64,000 bases of DNA from Phoenix dactylifera (Eukaryota > Streptophyta > Magnoliopsida > Arecales > Arecaceae), in assembly GCF_009389715.1 (NCBI RefSeq), contig NC_052394.1, positions 23,993,399 through 24,057,398 on the forward strand, given 5' to 3'. Shown here one piece after another: positions 1 through 15,200 of this stretch; the first letter of the stretch is position 1; each line of letters starts with the position of its first letter. Made by a program: the position numbers and the translations under genes. The notes beneath the pieces were generated by a model, which searched no databases, was not told the DNA's origin, and was given only the letters and a program-made list of their open reading frames with translations.

Positions 1-212
1 AAAGTGACATACAGTTTAAGAATTGCGATCTTTTTCAGGAAAATTGTGTTTAATCTACTACAAGATATACATAAGAAACCAAGAGAAAATTATTGCATGA
101 AGGCAGAAAGCAGAGCATCGAGGTTACCAAGCATCTTCTCTAAGAAGCACGCATTTCTGCAGAACTGAGATGGAAATTTTGGAGGAATCTACCCATCGAA
201 ATGTGGACTTAC
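1..212 (-). other. intron of TASH3 at the window edge
   Basis: After the exon ending at 213 a good donor (gtaagt) follows on the minus strand. No continuation of the SH3 domain is visible in the remaining 212 bases, so the last exon or exons must lie outside the window. Confidence 0.75.
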
Positions 213-3200
213 CTCATCATCACCACCAGCAGTGAAGTCATATAGTGCTTTCCCAAACTGTGGATTCTCAGAACCATCTGCACCGTCCTGAGATCTAGAA
301 GTCTGAGCCTCATGCCCTGCTAAAGGATTCTCAAAGGATTCAAATCTCTGTAGAGAAGATGTTGAGTATGATGGCGGTTCTTCCCTGATCTGAACATGGA
401 GCAAACTTATAACTTGACGATTCAACTGGATATGAAAAGATAGAGACAACTTGAAACTTGAAAGTAGGTCTAACCGGAGATCCTAGACCCTCATAAGCTG
501 ATGATGGACCACCAAAGGAAGTGTTGCTGAGTCTACTTGACATGGTTGCCGGCTTTTGCTCCTGATTGGATTTAAGTTCAGATGGGTTAAAATTTCTCTT
601 TGTTTAATTATGAGGTAAGTCTCCATTGAAGTGCTTGATATTTTACCACAATAGTATCCACTTTATCTCACGTGGCAGTGAATTTATATATCACAAAGCT
701 ACCCAAGCTGCAAGACATAATGCTTGTACTCACATTATGCAAATATAAGGTTGAAAATTAGGTGTTCATGCCTATTTTCAAACCAAGCTGATGCCATGTA
801 GATGAGACAAGATTCAGTTCTACATTTAAACAAGCTTGATGCCATGTAGATTAGACAAGGTTTAGTTCTACGTTTAACAAGATGCAAATAGGTCAACCGA
901 GCAAGGATTAACTATGATGAAATTTGAACTTTCGCATCAAGAAAAAAACAATGAAGAGTTTTTTTGGAAAAAAATTCTTGCATTATTCCTGTATCATGTC
1001 CCTAAGTCCCTAAGTCCCTCATATCCTAGATGGGCAGTTGGCTACAGTTAGAATATTATGCTGCCAATACAACATATAATTATATACAACCTCATTGGTA
1101 TAATTATAATAACCTTGCCGGTTAATCTTAAAACTTCAGAAATTTTCATATGATCTACGTATGCATCTGTGACAATATAATTGATTACAGAACCAAGCAC
1201 AGTAGGGGCATAGAGAGAACTGAATGTGATTCACACAGTAATATAACAAGTTATGCGAGTAAAATTCACTATTTGTATCTTTTTTTTTTAATACACAAGA
1301 TGGTTTAAATTCAATGAATCAAGGCGAAATTCACATCATATTTGTATACTTCTGCTCTGTATCGAAGGGCAAATTGTTCCAACACAAGCCTGGCATTTCA
1401 CACCATTTGTCTAACTGAGCTTGATTTTTAGCATGCATAAATGTGAAGATGCATACAAGTTGAGCAGTAATTGATCATCAATATAAAAAAAGGTGGGACA
1501 TCCATCTATGTACTTGATATGTTTCTTGCTTGACATACACATTACCATTACATTCTAAAAAAGCATGGTCTAAATGCTGCAGAAAACTAATTGGAGGTAG
1601 GGCCATAAATAAAGATGAAGACATAGGAGAGGCTTAAAATATATTGATACGCATGCGTGGGTCTTAATAGATGTCTGCATTTAAAGGAAAAATTATAACA
1701 AATTTTTTAATACAAAGCTTTCTGGATAGTTTTCATGAACAGAATGATATGTCATCTTTTTAGAAAGGCAAAATATGGGGTACATAATATTTTTAAAAGC
1801 AAGATACATCTGCAAGAAGGGAGGAAACTTAGAAGGATCCAAATCTGGAAGCGAGTTTTTGGAGTACATGCAACACCTTAGATACATAAACTCAGAGTAA
1901 AGTATATAATGTTAATATTTGTAGTTTGGAAGCATCCAGAAGCAGGAGCAAGTTCCTGAAGTATAACACTTGCAGCAAGGTTTCTGCAACTAAACCCTCA
2001 TAGTTGAACTACACATTTGAATTTCGTATCTTCAGAATTCAAATGGTCATAAAATATTTCAGTTGGTGAAAAGGCAATGATATCAAGTAATAGAGTTAGC
2101 ATGCAGGTACTTATGCACATCCATTTCTCAAATAACCTATTAAAATGCAAAGATTATTAGTAAACCAAAGTAGTGTAGGCGTTAGTCCAAGACAAGATCG
2201 AAAAGTAAGAGCTACATTCATCCAATACAACAGAATCTAAACTGAAAAGAAAGATGTATTCACATGAATTTCAGGACTGATTACCAAGTGCTGTGAAACT
2301 CCATAGCCTGATGGACGTGAACTGAACAAGGAAGGATAGCTCATGCCACCAAAATGGGAAGATATGGAACTCTCAACAGAACCGGTTGACTCAGGAGAGG
2401 ATGTCCCGGATGATCTTGCATCATCTTCCTGAAACCAACAGGTTAACCATTAAACTTTTATTTCAAGAATGCTGATCAGTGACCAATACTTGAAAGGACC
2501 AGGCAATTTGTACCTCTGCTTCATAAGTTTCTAGAATCGTCTTAGCCCACATGTCTTCATAAGTGACAGATGGCCGGGAGGTTATGTTTTCCTCCTCCTC
2601 CACATCAGGAGCATCAGTCCCAGCACCAGTAAGAAACTCATTCACCTACAATGATAGTATCAATAGCATATAACTTGTTGATAGTCTATACAACAAATAC
2701 CTATCACAACAGGATATGGAAAAATGCAAGCAGCTTATGGTGTGTTTGGATACCTTTAGTTGGGAAATGCATGTAGTTGGGGTTACATGTGGTTGTTGCT
2801 GCTGCATTCGCAACTACATTTCTACTGTTTGGTTCAGTGAGTTTGTAGTTGCACTAAAATAAAATCTCAAGTTTGTTTGCCTATAAGCTGTATCCATATT
2901 TGATTGTACTATTAAAGTAGTATTAATTATGTCTCCACCAACCATTGTCCTTATTGGGATTTAAACCCGACACCTTTAAAGCTTTTTCCAATTGCAGTAG
3001 TTTGGCTTACAGCAAATTTGACCGTAATACAATACTATAAAAGAGCCCCCAAATGAGTCTGACTTACAGGATTTTGGTCAACCTACAATAATCCAAACAC
3101 TAGAAAAAGGGCCACCTGCTGCAACTGAGGTTCACTCATACCCAGCAGCAGGTATACAAATGCATCCTTAGTAAAATAGACTAGTTGTTATAGTATAAAA

Positions 3201-6200
3201 AAATTAATAAGCATGAATATTTTTTTCAGTACTCATACTGAAGTAGCTAATCCAGTTTATCCATATTTTGTATTAGAAATCATGCAAAATCAACATCATA
3301 AAAAACTTGAAAGTAAATAGGTAAATTATCTCACCTTTTCCATTGCCGGTACATTGCTTCCCCATGCACTATCTTCTAAACCTGTAACCCAGGCCATTGC
3401 TAAATCAGGATCAATGGTCTCAGCCTCCTTAGGCGTTTCTTTAGATACATATACCAGGTCAGATATCCCCATAGCAACAGCAGGATCCTTCAGACCGGTT
3501 GATGCACTGATGTTATGTCGGCTACAGTAGATCTCAATGAGTTTAGCACTGTCATCAAAGTCCACGAAAACATTGAGTGAGATCAAAATAAGTAAAATAA
3601 ACATACAGGCCATGGGAGTATGCATGGAAAGGCACATGAATTAAGCTAGCCATCTAAAACTTATGAACTCACATCCAAGAACACCAAATATGTATTCGCA
3701 GCTTCTCTTGTTGGAAATTTTGGTTAAGACAAAAACTTGCTCCACACCATAAGATATATTAGAGTAACTTATTATTCTTCTGAATAACCAAAAGACCACC
3801 ACATTGGAAGCATAAGCCTGTGGAATTAGTAATTTTTGCCATTTAAGTTCTTGTTTGGGAAGTTCCCGCAGGATCCAGTGGGATCATCCTGAAGAGAGCC
3901 TGGGGGTGGGAGCAATAGGCAGGGCCCAATCCCCATGGAATTAAAAAAGACCTTGAGAGGTCCTTTTTCTTGATCCTGCAGGGGTTGACTCCAGCTACCC
4001 CCATGCTCTCCCTCCCCTCTTCCGCTTTAATGCTTTGTAGGGCTGATCCCACAGGATCCAGCAGGAACTTCCCAAACAGGCCCTTAAGGTGTGCACAAGC
4101 CGGAGTCTCGGTTGGCCAACTGAGTATGACAAACCAACCCCATATACATGTACGAAAATAAGCAACATTTCCAAGAACTAGGATCAAAGCATGTTTCCCA
4201 ATTTATTTTACAAATCTTAGAGGAACTGTACCTTAGGTTAAGCTAACAACTAACAAAATCCAAGAACAAAATTCATAAGACTGAATGAGAAAGATTGTTA
4301 TTGTAAGATCACCCGCATAAAACTGTAATAACTGGGAATACTTCGAGTTGAATGAAAATTTGGTAGCTTTGTTGCAAAATCAAAACCATATAATCCTTAT
4401 ACGGTTGGAGGTGTTAATATGGATCTTTGAAGGAGATGCTATGTTCAAACATTGTCACACATGCATTTCAAGAATGCGAATTTTCAAATTCTAAGCACAA
4501 CAAAAGATTCAAAAAGAATCTTGATCATAAAAAAAATCCTATAAGGGCAGCAAGCCAGGTCACAAACAAATACAATACTACACACATTCCGTACCATGGC
4601 TGATCACATTCTAAACTGCTCTGAGGCACGTGTTACTCGGTAACAAGGATGGTTAACTTGCTCTGAAAGAATGCTATCTGATATTGATCAAAGTTTTCAG
4701 TTCACTTAACCAAATACACAGTATCAGAATCATGCTCCAAGACCTCTTGCATTGCATTGCATTCTTATCTATACATTACCAGCCTCAAAATCTTCAGAGG
4801 ATTTCTTTTGAACCCCAAAAGGAAAATAGCACCACCATTATCTGTTCCACAATCCATTCACCATCTAGTATAGTATCTTGAAGACATGGAAAACAATCAG
4901 AACAAAATATCTTCCAGCGCAGGTAATGGTAATTGGATTGTGATTTCCATTTGTCTATAACCATAATTGTCAAGCCTTATTCCAGTTGTTTGAGGTTGAC
5001 TTCATGAATCCTTCTTCACTAGTCAATCTTATTAGGAAAAATTGCTATCCACTAGGTTTCCAAATCCCCCCCATGATTTCTGCCCATTTTAATTCAACTC
5101 TTTTGCCTTATCTTCTCTAACCCTTAGATAAAAAATGCCATGAGTTCTTCCTCCCCACCCTCCTTACTTTTACCAAATATCCACCCTCGCATCTTCATCC
5201 ATGTCATGTTCGTATTGGATAGCGAGAGCCTTGAACCTTTTCTGTCATCCAACATTCCATCCAACACCAATGTTCACTTCATCCATTCATCTCTAATTCT
5301 AGATATTCCTTCGTCTATCCCTTCTTTCTACTGCATAATGGATTCAAGATAACAACAATGATCAGATGCTGGTTTATCTCTTGGCAATCGGTCTAACCAG
5401 GAAGATTTAATACTCAGGCACTACATTCATAATGGACTCAATATAAAGTTCTTTACTGAATCATCAGTCATAAGAGAGAACTATATGTCAAACTAATTTT
5501 TAGAAATTTTATATTTCACTTGATTTTGTTACCTTATCTTGCTTAATCAAAAGTTTCTTTTATACAGATGCACAATATCTTGATTTTCTTATACCCAAAA
5601 TATTTCCTCTCTCATAATTTTTGATACTATCAAATTTTAATTGAGCCAAAATATTCCATAACCTGCCAATGCGATTACTTGTTTATAAAATATTGGTCAT
5701 GTATCTTTGATGAGATTACAGTTGGAAGTCTTAAAATTGCATGGACATAGTCATATAATGGACCTGAGTATTCCCATCCATTATGTGCATAACATCCTGG
5801 AAGACCAGCAGGACTCTTATCCCAAATGGGATATACTCTTCAAGAAAATGATATCAAAATCATTCATTCAATAATTAGGGTGGATTCCAGATCATCCCTT
5901 CCTTTCAAAAAAAGAAGAAGAAGGGATGTCAAAATCATTCTAAGTGTCTTAAGCATGCAAATTACCTCAATATCTAAGTAAACGAGTTTTAGAAAAAATG
6001 GCACCGAATGAACTTTAAATAAACTGTGGAACTTCTATTGGATAACATATAAGCCAGATATAGATAATGAAATTTGATTAAAAATGTTTCTAATTTCAGC
6101 TTTGCTATATTAACATGAGATATGAACCACAAAACCTCTTCTCTAAGGTTAATAGTTTGCCTAATTCAAGGCAGGACTTGATATCTGACATGAAAAAACA

Positions 6201-9200
6201 AGGATCAGCATCATAGACACTACAATGAGTATTCCATGTGAGAGCACAGCACAAGACCAATCATGAATAAGACTTAAGACATCTCAAAGTCATGTATGTA
6301 AGTAACATTTCCTTTTCTTTTTCATGAAAACAAAGTACCAAAACTGCTCTAAATCTTCATGGTAGTAAGTTGTAACAATCAATAATGAAACATTACCTGG
6401 TTGGTCCCAAAGGTAAGTATTTTGTTCTTGGAACAAAACAAAACAATGAAACTAAATCAAGGAGTTTCTCATGAGTCTCATATAGTTTCTTGAGTTCTTC
6501 ATCTGTCCATTCTTGCTTATTGTTGTCATGATTGCGCATATCTCTGCACAGCAACATATTAAGAAAAACATATATCGAGATAAAAAATAAAATTTGACAT
6601 TCAGAAAAGGAACTTGATGCTTCTCTACTTACCTAATAAGATCATCTTGTGCTCTATACATTTCATCAAGAACCTTAAGCATAGGACTAATTAAAGATCC
6701 AAGACCCGTACCGCTGGCACCTTGATCTTCCCCGTTACTAAGTTGCATTTCTGAGAACTGAGATTGCACACCGCCTAGAGCTAAAGCATGTAAAAATTCA
6801 TATATCTGTAGCCTGTAAGGCTCCCCTGATCTGACTGCTATAGTAATTAGGGCTTGAACAGCAACTATTCGAACCTGAGCAGATAATCTTAAAATCAGAG
6901 AAAAACATACTATCATCTAGCTACCAATAAATGAGGACTCAAAAATAAATAGATCAAAGGTCGTCATCTCGATATGGGACCCCATACCAATACCATGCTG
7001 GCACAATGTTGGTATGCCCAGTACGGGGGTCGGTTTGGTGTGCCAAGTCTCACTACACCCTCATACCAAGTTTCGGTTCAATACTCATATGGTATAGTAC
7101 ACCCAGTATGGGGCAGTATGAATCGGTAGTGAACCTTACTATATATAGAAATTTGTAAGAAATACGCACCTCCCAGCTGCCACTGAAAGCACACCTTTGA
7201 AGCCTAGTCAATGCACCAGCAAGAGTAGGATTTCGCGAACTGGCAGCAGCCACCATTTTATCAGCGTCCAACATCATCAGTGCAGTGCCAGGAGGTGTTG
7301 CAGATTCCCAAGCATATTCAGATGCAGCATAGTTTGCATTTTCACCAAGAAACCATACCTGTGCAGAACATTAGCAACTAAACATGAATACTATTTGCAG
7401 TTAAATATTTGTACAAATTCAGTCCTGAATTCGTGACAATCCACAAAAAAGACAAAATTCCTTACTGCAGCCTGCACTAATCTCTGCAATGCCAGAGCTG
7501 ACTTTGGATCGGCTGCAGATATGCTATCAACAGATGTAAGTCCTGATGTTGACTCAGGCTGGGGAGGTGGTAAATCAAGAACTATTGTGACTGCTTCCAA
7601 GGCTGTATGCTTCCCATCTGGTCCAGCTCCAACAAGGCATGTCTGGAAAAAAACGTAAAGAAATAATTAGGTGAATGCAACATATTCTGCATATTTGTTT
7701 AATCCCATCATCATATTAGGAAAATAAATAACACAAGATTACATGTTCACAAAGAGAGGGGACACATAACATAAATATGGAGAAAGGAGGATGGACAAGA
7801 AATTCAGGAAAGAAATTTTTGCAATACTACCTTCTCAAACTTCACTGGGAAGTCCATTATAAGAATATAAGATTACACCTAAACAATCAAGATCATTCAA
7901 CAGAAATACAAAGCACAAAAGGCTGTGAAAGGATGCATTAGATTAGTGTACAAATTAACATTTAAATGATAAGCAAAATCACTTGCTAATACATTGTGAT
8001 AATCATGCCGACAGTGGCAAGTTGTAAATAAGCACCATCTCTGCATAATTCTATAAGCTATCAAAAGTATTTCAGATAGAAGTAATAGATTTTGCTCCCT
8101 TTACCATGATTGATATTGGCATGCTTCACAAATAAACCACAAGTTATAGAGAATTATGGATAAATCCACTTCCATAAAATTATCCAATTAATGTTGAATA
8201 TTAAACCTTCATCGAACAAGATTTCATATTCTCCTATCCATAGTACGCCGTACCAGCCCAAACCGAACGGTACAGGGCGTACCGTACCAAACCGGTTTGG
8301 TACCGGTACTCGGTATGGGTGGCGTACCGACACTCAGTACTAGTGTGGCACTGGTACCAAGACGGCGAACCTTGCTCGTATCCCTTTTGCAACTTTTTCT
8401 TAAGTATTTTCAGTCAGCATCATATGGATTATGAAACAAAGACAGCTCAGGCATGAGGAATGGAAATAAAAAGCTGTGAAATGAAAGAAATTTTGATGGA
8501 GATAGTAAGAAGCAATTTGAAGGCACTTTTTGGAGGATATAGCAGAAATTTGGGGTAATTGATTTACTTTTATTGAGATACTCATCCATGAAATGCAAGT
8601 AAAAAGCAACATAGTTTACCCTGGACAAAATTTAGAGATTCCAAAGTATGAACTTACTTTCCAAAGCAGTTGCAACACATCGGCATCAATCTTTCCAGGG
8701 ACTTTAGTGGCAAATATTCTTGCAATTTCAAGTAGCGTGACTGCCATATCGGGAGTTGCCTGGTATGTCCAACATGAAAGAGACACTATTATGTCATACA
8801 GAACAATGTAAAAGAGAAACATCAGAGACTGAAGTCTAGCCATCTAGAAACAAAATGGTCTTGCACATGGAAAATTATTCAAAAGGGAAAAAGCATAAGA
8901 AAGATTAGAAAAGGTGAAATATAAGTTGATGTCATGCGGTGAAACCAGTTCTCCCAAAATATTAAGCGCAAAAACTTGCAGGAAGTTTAGACCAATACTT
9001 TCATCTGCTGAAATGTCACTTTCTCCCGCTTATAAGCTGCTATGGCATGTTTATCTGAACATTTATCATACTTTACAGAGGGGGTGCAGTGATAAGGTAA
9101 CTGTTTGAGTTCGATAGCAGTAATAAAGAGAGAGATGCTCATTTAATTGTAGAATTACCAAGTACCTGAAACTATTTTCAATTTCTAAGAAAATTTGAAT

Positions 9201-12200
9201 GAGCATTATGTGGTCTCAAATTTAAATCAGAACCTCGCCAGCATAGAGGTCTTATGTCTGCGCGAAGTATATTGCTGAAGTCCTTTCTTTTTTTAAAAAA
9301 AAAATGCAAGACTGCAATATAGAGTAAACTTCTTCATGCAACCAAGAACCGCCAGCATATTTAAAATATCAGCGGCTGGTATCTACAGGTGGCAATTTCT
9401 GGCTGAACCTGCCAACCAGCCCAAAACCCCACGAAATGAATGGGTTCCATAGTTTTTAATAATAGGATTGGGATTGGAACCTTGCTTAAAATCCATTTCC
9501 TTACTCCCACGATAGTGGTAACTGCGTGCTAGACACTGGCCGGGTCAAGAATTGGTTCAGATTATTAGGAAGGTTGAAGAATTAATGACTAAGGGGATGT
9601 AAAAAATATACTGAAGGGAAAAGTGGAGGGAACACTGTTTTTAGGGTTTATCATGTTTTCTTCTCCACTTTAATTTTTCTCATTTTATCTGAATTTTCAA
9701 ACTTAAATTCTCTATTTTTTGATCATTTCTTCAATTACTAAGATGTATTATTGAAAAGTGAAACTCTAATTGGGTTGACGGGTTGGGTATGGATCTATAT
9801 AGGATAAATGAATTTACTCTTTTGAACCCTATTATAAATGTCTGGGTATGGGTTAAGAGTTTTTTGACTTGATCTGAATTTGACAACTGAACACAGCATA
9901 TTGCCACCCCTAATAGTGTCTAATACAACAAATTTTCAATCTTTTACATATTCTGGAGCTCACTAAAATAACTAAAATTGGAACACTTATGCAACATATA
10001 GTAAATAACCAGAAACAATAATAAGCTAGGAATCAAAATGTAAGAGGTTATCTGATATCTTATAATTATAGTTGGTTAATTTTATGTGATTATTATATCA
10101 GATAACAACATGCATACACTGAGCGCAGCAAAATACTTTTTCAATGCAATGCTTGAAAATGTAAACAGATACAACATAAGAAAAGACATTAGTAAATGCA
10201 TCATTAAAAGTATGCTGATCTGAAACAAGCTAAAATTTTCTTTGCAATTGGTTAGTGACTTAAAGGTTACAACAAAGCACTTGACTGGTATCACAACAAT
10301 CAACTCCTTTTAATCACCAACGGTCCACATAGATAAAAGAACAAATATAAATGATTACAGGGGGTGAAAAGTACCTTGAACCTAGCATGCAAAGTAAGTA
10401 AGATATCATTCAATAGTGCTGAAGGCCAAGCAGGATCAGACAGCTCACACGCAATGATGGATTTTAATTCTTCAAATGACTCATGTGGATTTTGCATCCA
10501 GATCAAAGCTTTTATTACCATTCCTCGAACATAGACACATTCACATGCTACAGACGTGCGCACTACCTCCATTAGTGAAGCTAATAAACCTGCAATTGTA
10601 TCTATACGACCTGCCCCATTTGACAGTGGTGATGCCTTACGAGTGGCTGCAAACAAAATAAAGAACAACATCTGCATTAAATTGAAAGAAAATAGCCACT
10701 TTCATGTAATAGATGTTGCCAAATGCTAAATAGAAAAATCTAGTGCCAACAGAAAGCAATATTGTGAATGTTATCACCATGAGAAGATGTAATTCTTATT
10801 CCCTGAAAAATTTTCATTTCAAAATCTTTGTCAACATATGAAAAGGTAACAACATAAAAGTAAACATCTTAACACTCTTGACCATCAGCTGTCCTATTTT
10901 CTGTATGTTTTTAACACTTCCTCCAAACCTAGGCAAACCTCACAATATTGCTTGATCATGTGATCAAGAAGGCAGGGGTCCCCACTTGCCGATCAGCTCA
11001 TGCATTTCATGCCATGCACTCTCCAGTCCAAAAGCCTCACCACTCTAGATGGTTGATATCTGGTTGAGAGATGACAATAAAATTTTTGCATACTTTGGTA
11101 GATCCTACTTTGACCCCTTAAGCTGACCCCATGATAGCACAGAAATCGTTTGCTTATGGTATATTGCACCTAGGATTACGTGGCATCTGTTTTCTATTTT
11201 TTATATGCAAATGTAAAGCAACCCAAAATGAAGTTAGATTTGCAAGTGAATTAAAAAAAGAAAAGAAAAGAAAAGAAAAGGGCATGCAAGGGAAGAAATA
11301 AAAGCTTTATTCATGACTCAGAGTATACCGATGCCCCAAGGGTGACTTCTGATTAACAAGGTCTGCCCAACCAAGGTCCCATGTCTAAGCAGGGTAATTA
11401 ATGGACCTAAGCGGCACAGCAAGACCAGCGAACTAATCAACGAGCCACTTGGCTTCATGGATAGCGAGCACAAGCATGACCTCTTTGACTGATTTATCTA
11501 ATAGAAAGGGGTGGCACGGAGCACAAGCATGACCGCTCTGACAATGCAAGAAAGGCCAATAGCACAGCAGTGAAAACCCCTTGAACCCAAATGGAATGGT
11601 ATGCAGAGATTCCACCTTCATCATATATGTTTCTCTAGCTTCTCCGTATTCTACTTGAGGGACGAAACACATGGGAGAATAAGCCAAAGCAACTTGAAGG
11701 ATCAAGATGATAGCAATCTGAAAGGTAAAACCTGACCGGGCATCCGCTTGATGAAGAGTCCTGTCAAAGTAGATCTTAACCTACAAGGTGACAACATGCA
11801 AGAGATTCCAGTAGGAAAACTGAGAATGTTGGTTCAAGAAGCATAGGAAATAGGAATCCTCATTGAGGTCAGCCCCAAATACTACCAAATACAAGAGTTT
11901 AGCCTTAAAAAATAGTCAGAAAACAAGATATTCATCTCACATTCTAATCCATGTTCAAACAACTAGACAGACCCTAGACAAGTTACTTGTCAATATCTGC
12001 CTCCTATAAGTGGCATGCTACCCTTTATTGGCTATTTTAGTTACATGTTCATCTATATACAATTTCTTTGATCATTATTCCTTGTGTTGCAACTGTCACC
12101 GCTAACAATGCCACCAATCACCAGCTCTTCTGGTTATTTTGGTGTTTGACAACATGATGGAACCCATTACTCATTCTATCTTCACCCACTCTAGCAATCC

Positions 12201-15200
12201 AACCTTACATTGCAAACTAAAGCAGACTTATGAAAATTTGGAACTTGTGAAGATTAGCAATATCTACAGCTCCGAAAATCAAGCGCCAACAGATTCTTCT
12301 AATTTCCTACATAACCCAGAATACAAGCCCTTTTTAAAATTTCGAAACAGTGTGGAATGTCATACTTGGAACAAGTTAATCAATAAATGTTCTAGCCCAT
12401 TCGGATGCAAAGAACCATTAGGAACAAGTATTTGTCACTTATGTCAGAGCCTTCAATAGCTCCCTGGAGATGTAGATTCTCCAACTTTTGCTACCTAATG
12501 CCTATTTAAAATCCTCATTCTTGACTTCACCGGACTATCCCATTCCCATATTTATTGCCTAGGATACTCACTTCCCCTTCCCAAACTCATGATAGCCTTA
12601 TAACCATGATGTCAGCATCAAATTGCTAGTTTTATCACGAGGTACAATATGATGAATTAACTTGCATGGTGGCTACAAAACATTATTGTGAAGTACCTTA
12701 GTTTATTGACCCCAACCTTTCAATGACAAGGAAAAGAGAAAGTGAAAAAGCAAGAAAATCAACCCCTGATTTGTCCCTATAAACGAGTGTCAATCTCCTC
12801 TGTAATTTTCAGTTCTTTAACAACCTTCTTCCATTCTACATTAGAGACAGAAAAGTTCTGCAGCTGCTCAGTCCAACATGGGACCTTATCAGAGGTCTAT
12901 ATCTTCCAAAGTGATCCAATATTTCTTCCACTCACAAACCACAAAGAAATTCAATTTCACAGTTAACCTTATAAATAAAAGTTGAACAGGAATTCCACCT
13001 GTGTTATTTGGATTGGTATATGAGCATATAATAAAATTGTTAAAAGTCTACCTTCAGATTGTGAACCATCATGTGGATCTGAATCAAGGGATTCAACATT
13101 TTCAGCATATCCATGAACCTGGGATCCTTCATCAATGTCACGGACACCTAATGCATATGCTGCTGCCCTGCTTTTTCCAATTTCCAGAACAACTCTTGCA
13201 GCTGCATGAAGCACAGGGCGAGAGAAACTACGGAAAGAGCTCTCCAATCTTTAAAATGGAAAAAAAAAAGGAAAGGAAAGAAAAAACAAGTAAAAAGTGA
13301 GCTGTTGCATTTAACAAATAGCAAAAACTTGGAGATGCATTTTCGGCAAAGGATATAACATAAAGCAAAAAATTCCATAAACCTTCTCATTACTAGTTTG
13401 ATAAGAGGTTGAGGACGCCTCACTTTAGAAGCAGGTTTCTCGCTACTTGGTTTTGGTGGAAGGGCATCTTTCAATTGACTACCCTTTGATGATACTGAAG
13501 GAGCCTCAGGCAACTTGAGAATTTCTCTTGTTAATCGAATCCATCCGGCAGCTCGCTCTTCAGTCCTACAACAGAGAAATCAAAGTATAAAAAGTTGTTT
13601 CATCACTTGAACTTACCATGCTATAATCAATATCCAATTTATTACAAAAAAATAAGCAAACACCTTTCTGTGTTGTCGAATTTTCCCAAAACACACAGTA
13701 TTGCCTCAAAACACACTCTGTCACTAGGATCCAGAAGAAGTTGATAGAGGAGAGAACTATATTGAGATGTAATGTCAGGCCTCTCTGCACCAAAAAAAAA
13801 AAGATTACAAAAGCAAAAATAAAAAGAGAGACAATTTGGAGGCGAGACAATTGAACGCACATACCATTCAATGCAGGGGCTCTAGATAATGTATGACACA
13901 GTCTAGCAAGGGAAACTCTAGCAAGTACATCATGCAAATGAAGAACATCCTGCAATGCACCTGCTTCATATAACACCTGCTTTTGCTTAGCATATATCAA
14001 CTGGAAATGGCAGATGTATGACCAGCGAAAATATGAAAGACATAATCTCAGGAAAGTCTTTTTTTTCCCAGTTAATATGGCAATAACAACTTTCCAGTGA
14101 CACTAACTAGTAGGTAGCGAGTTTAGGCCAGAATGTAGAAGAAGTCATTGCATTATTATGTCAATATAGACGGGTGAAAGTTTTGCCAAAGCGGTCGCAA
14201 AAGTGTGCAGTTAGAATAAATGTACTCTTTAAAGAAATGATTGGCTATGTTGGATTCATAAAGCCAAACCCGGATAGATATGACAAAGCTTCATAGGTAA
14301 TGATTTTGGTTGGTATTTCCAAATGGCATCTCTTAGCCATCAGTTCTTACTAGGCAGAATATTCATTTTTTTATTACAAAAATTGGATTTCTATATTTTT
14401 TAGTTATATTGATCTTCAAGCCCTTATTCGTTGAAGTCTTCCTCCATATTTCTACCTTCCAACATTAAGTCCTGAATATCAACACCAAGTTCATTTATGT
14501 GGACTAGTAGCTGTTTAGTGCCACCCCTTTCGTTGGTTCACTCTGATTAGGAATCCACTTGTCTTCCTGCATTTATCTTTATAATGCCTCCTTTTTTAGA
14601 AACATAGAAAACTCTAATGTGCAAAATCATTGGTGTCAATAATGATAACTTGTACATCCACGTCATAACAGTGGCATCTTGACAGTCTTAAATTGAAAGA
14701 GCTCATCTTCTCTACCAAGTCTAGAACCTTATCTTCTTTCTTTCATTTTTAAAATCTAAATAGTGACCTTTTTCAATTTCAGAAAGAAGTCTGAATATTA
14801 TATGCATCAGTTTGTAGCATGAGTTAAACACGCTCTAAATCCAAGAATCTAAAACCTTAATTCATAGGCATATCTTTGGCAACTATAAATAGCGAAGCTG
14901 CATGATCATATACAAGTTACAACTGAACAGAATAAGCAATATAGCATAAAACTTCTATGCAAATCCAGCAAAGAAAACTTGAGCATTTGGAAATGACAAG
15001 ACAAGATTTGGAAATGTACCTCCAGGTAGTGCAAGCTTTCCTGGGAAATATAAAAAAAAAAGTATAATATTAGTTAAACAAATAAAGGGACATCATACAG
15101 CGCACTTACAAGGATACTATGCTTAAAACCACCGACATTCATAATTTATTTGTCCAGACATAACCTTTCACATTGAGTGTAGTTTTGCCAAGATACACAG

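Noticed and set aside
12139-12459. 106-codon plus-strand ORF in a TASH3 intron
   Set aside because: No recognisable motif, no supporting splice or promoter context, and intronic AT-rich surroundings; treated as chance.
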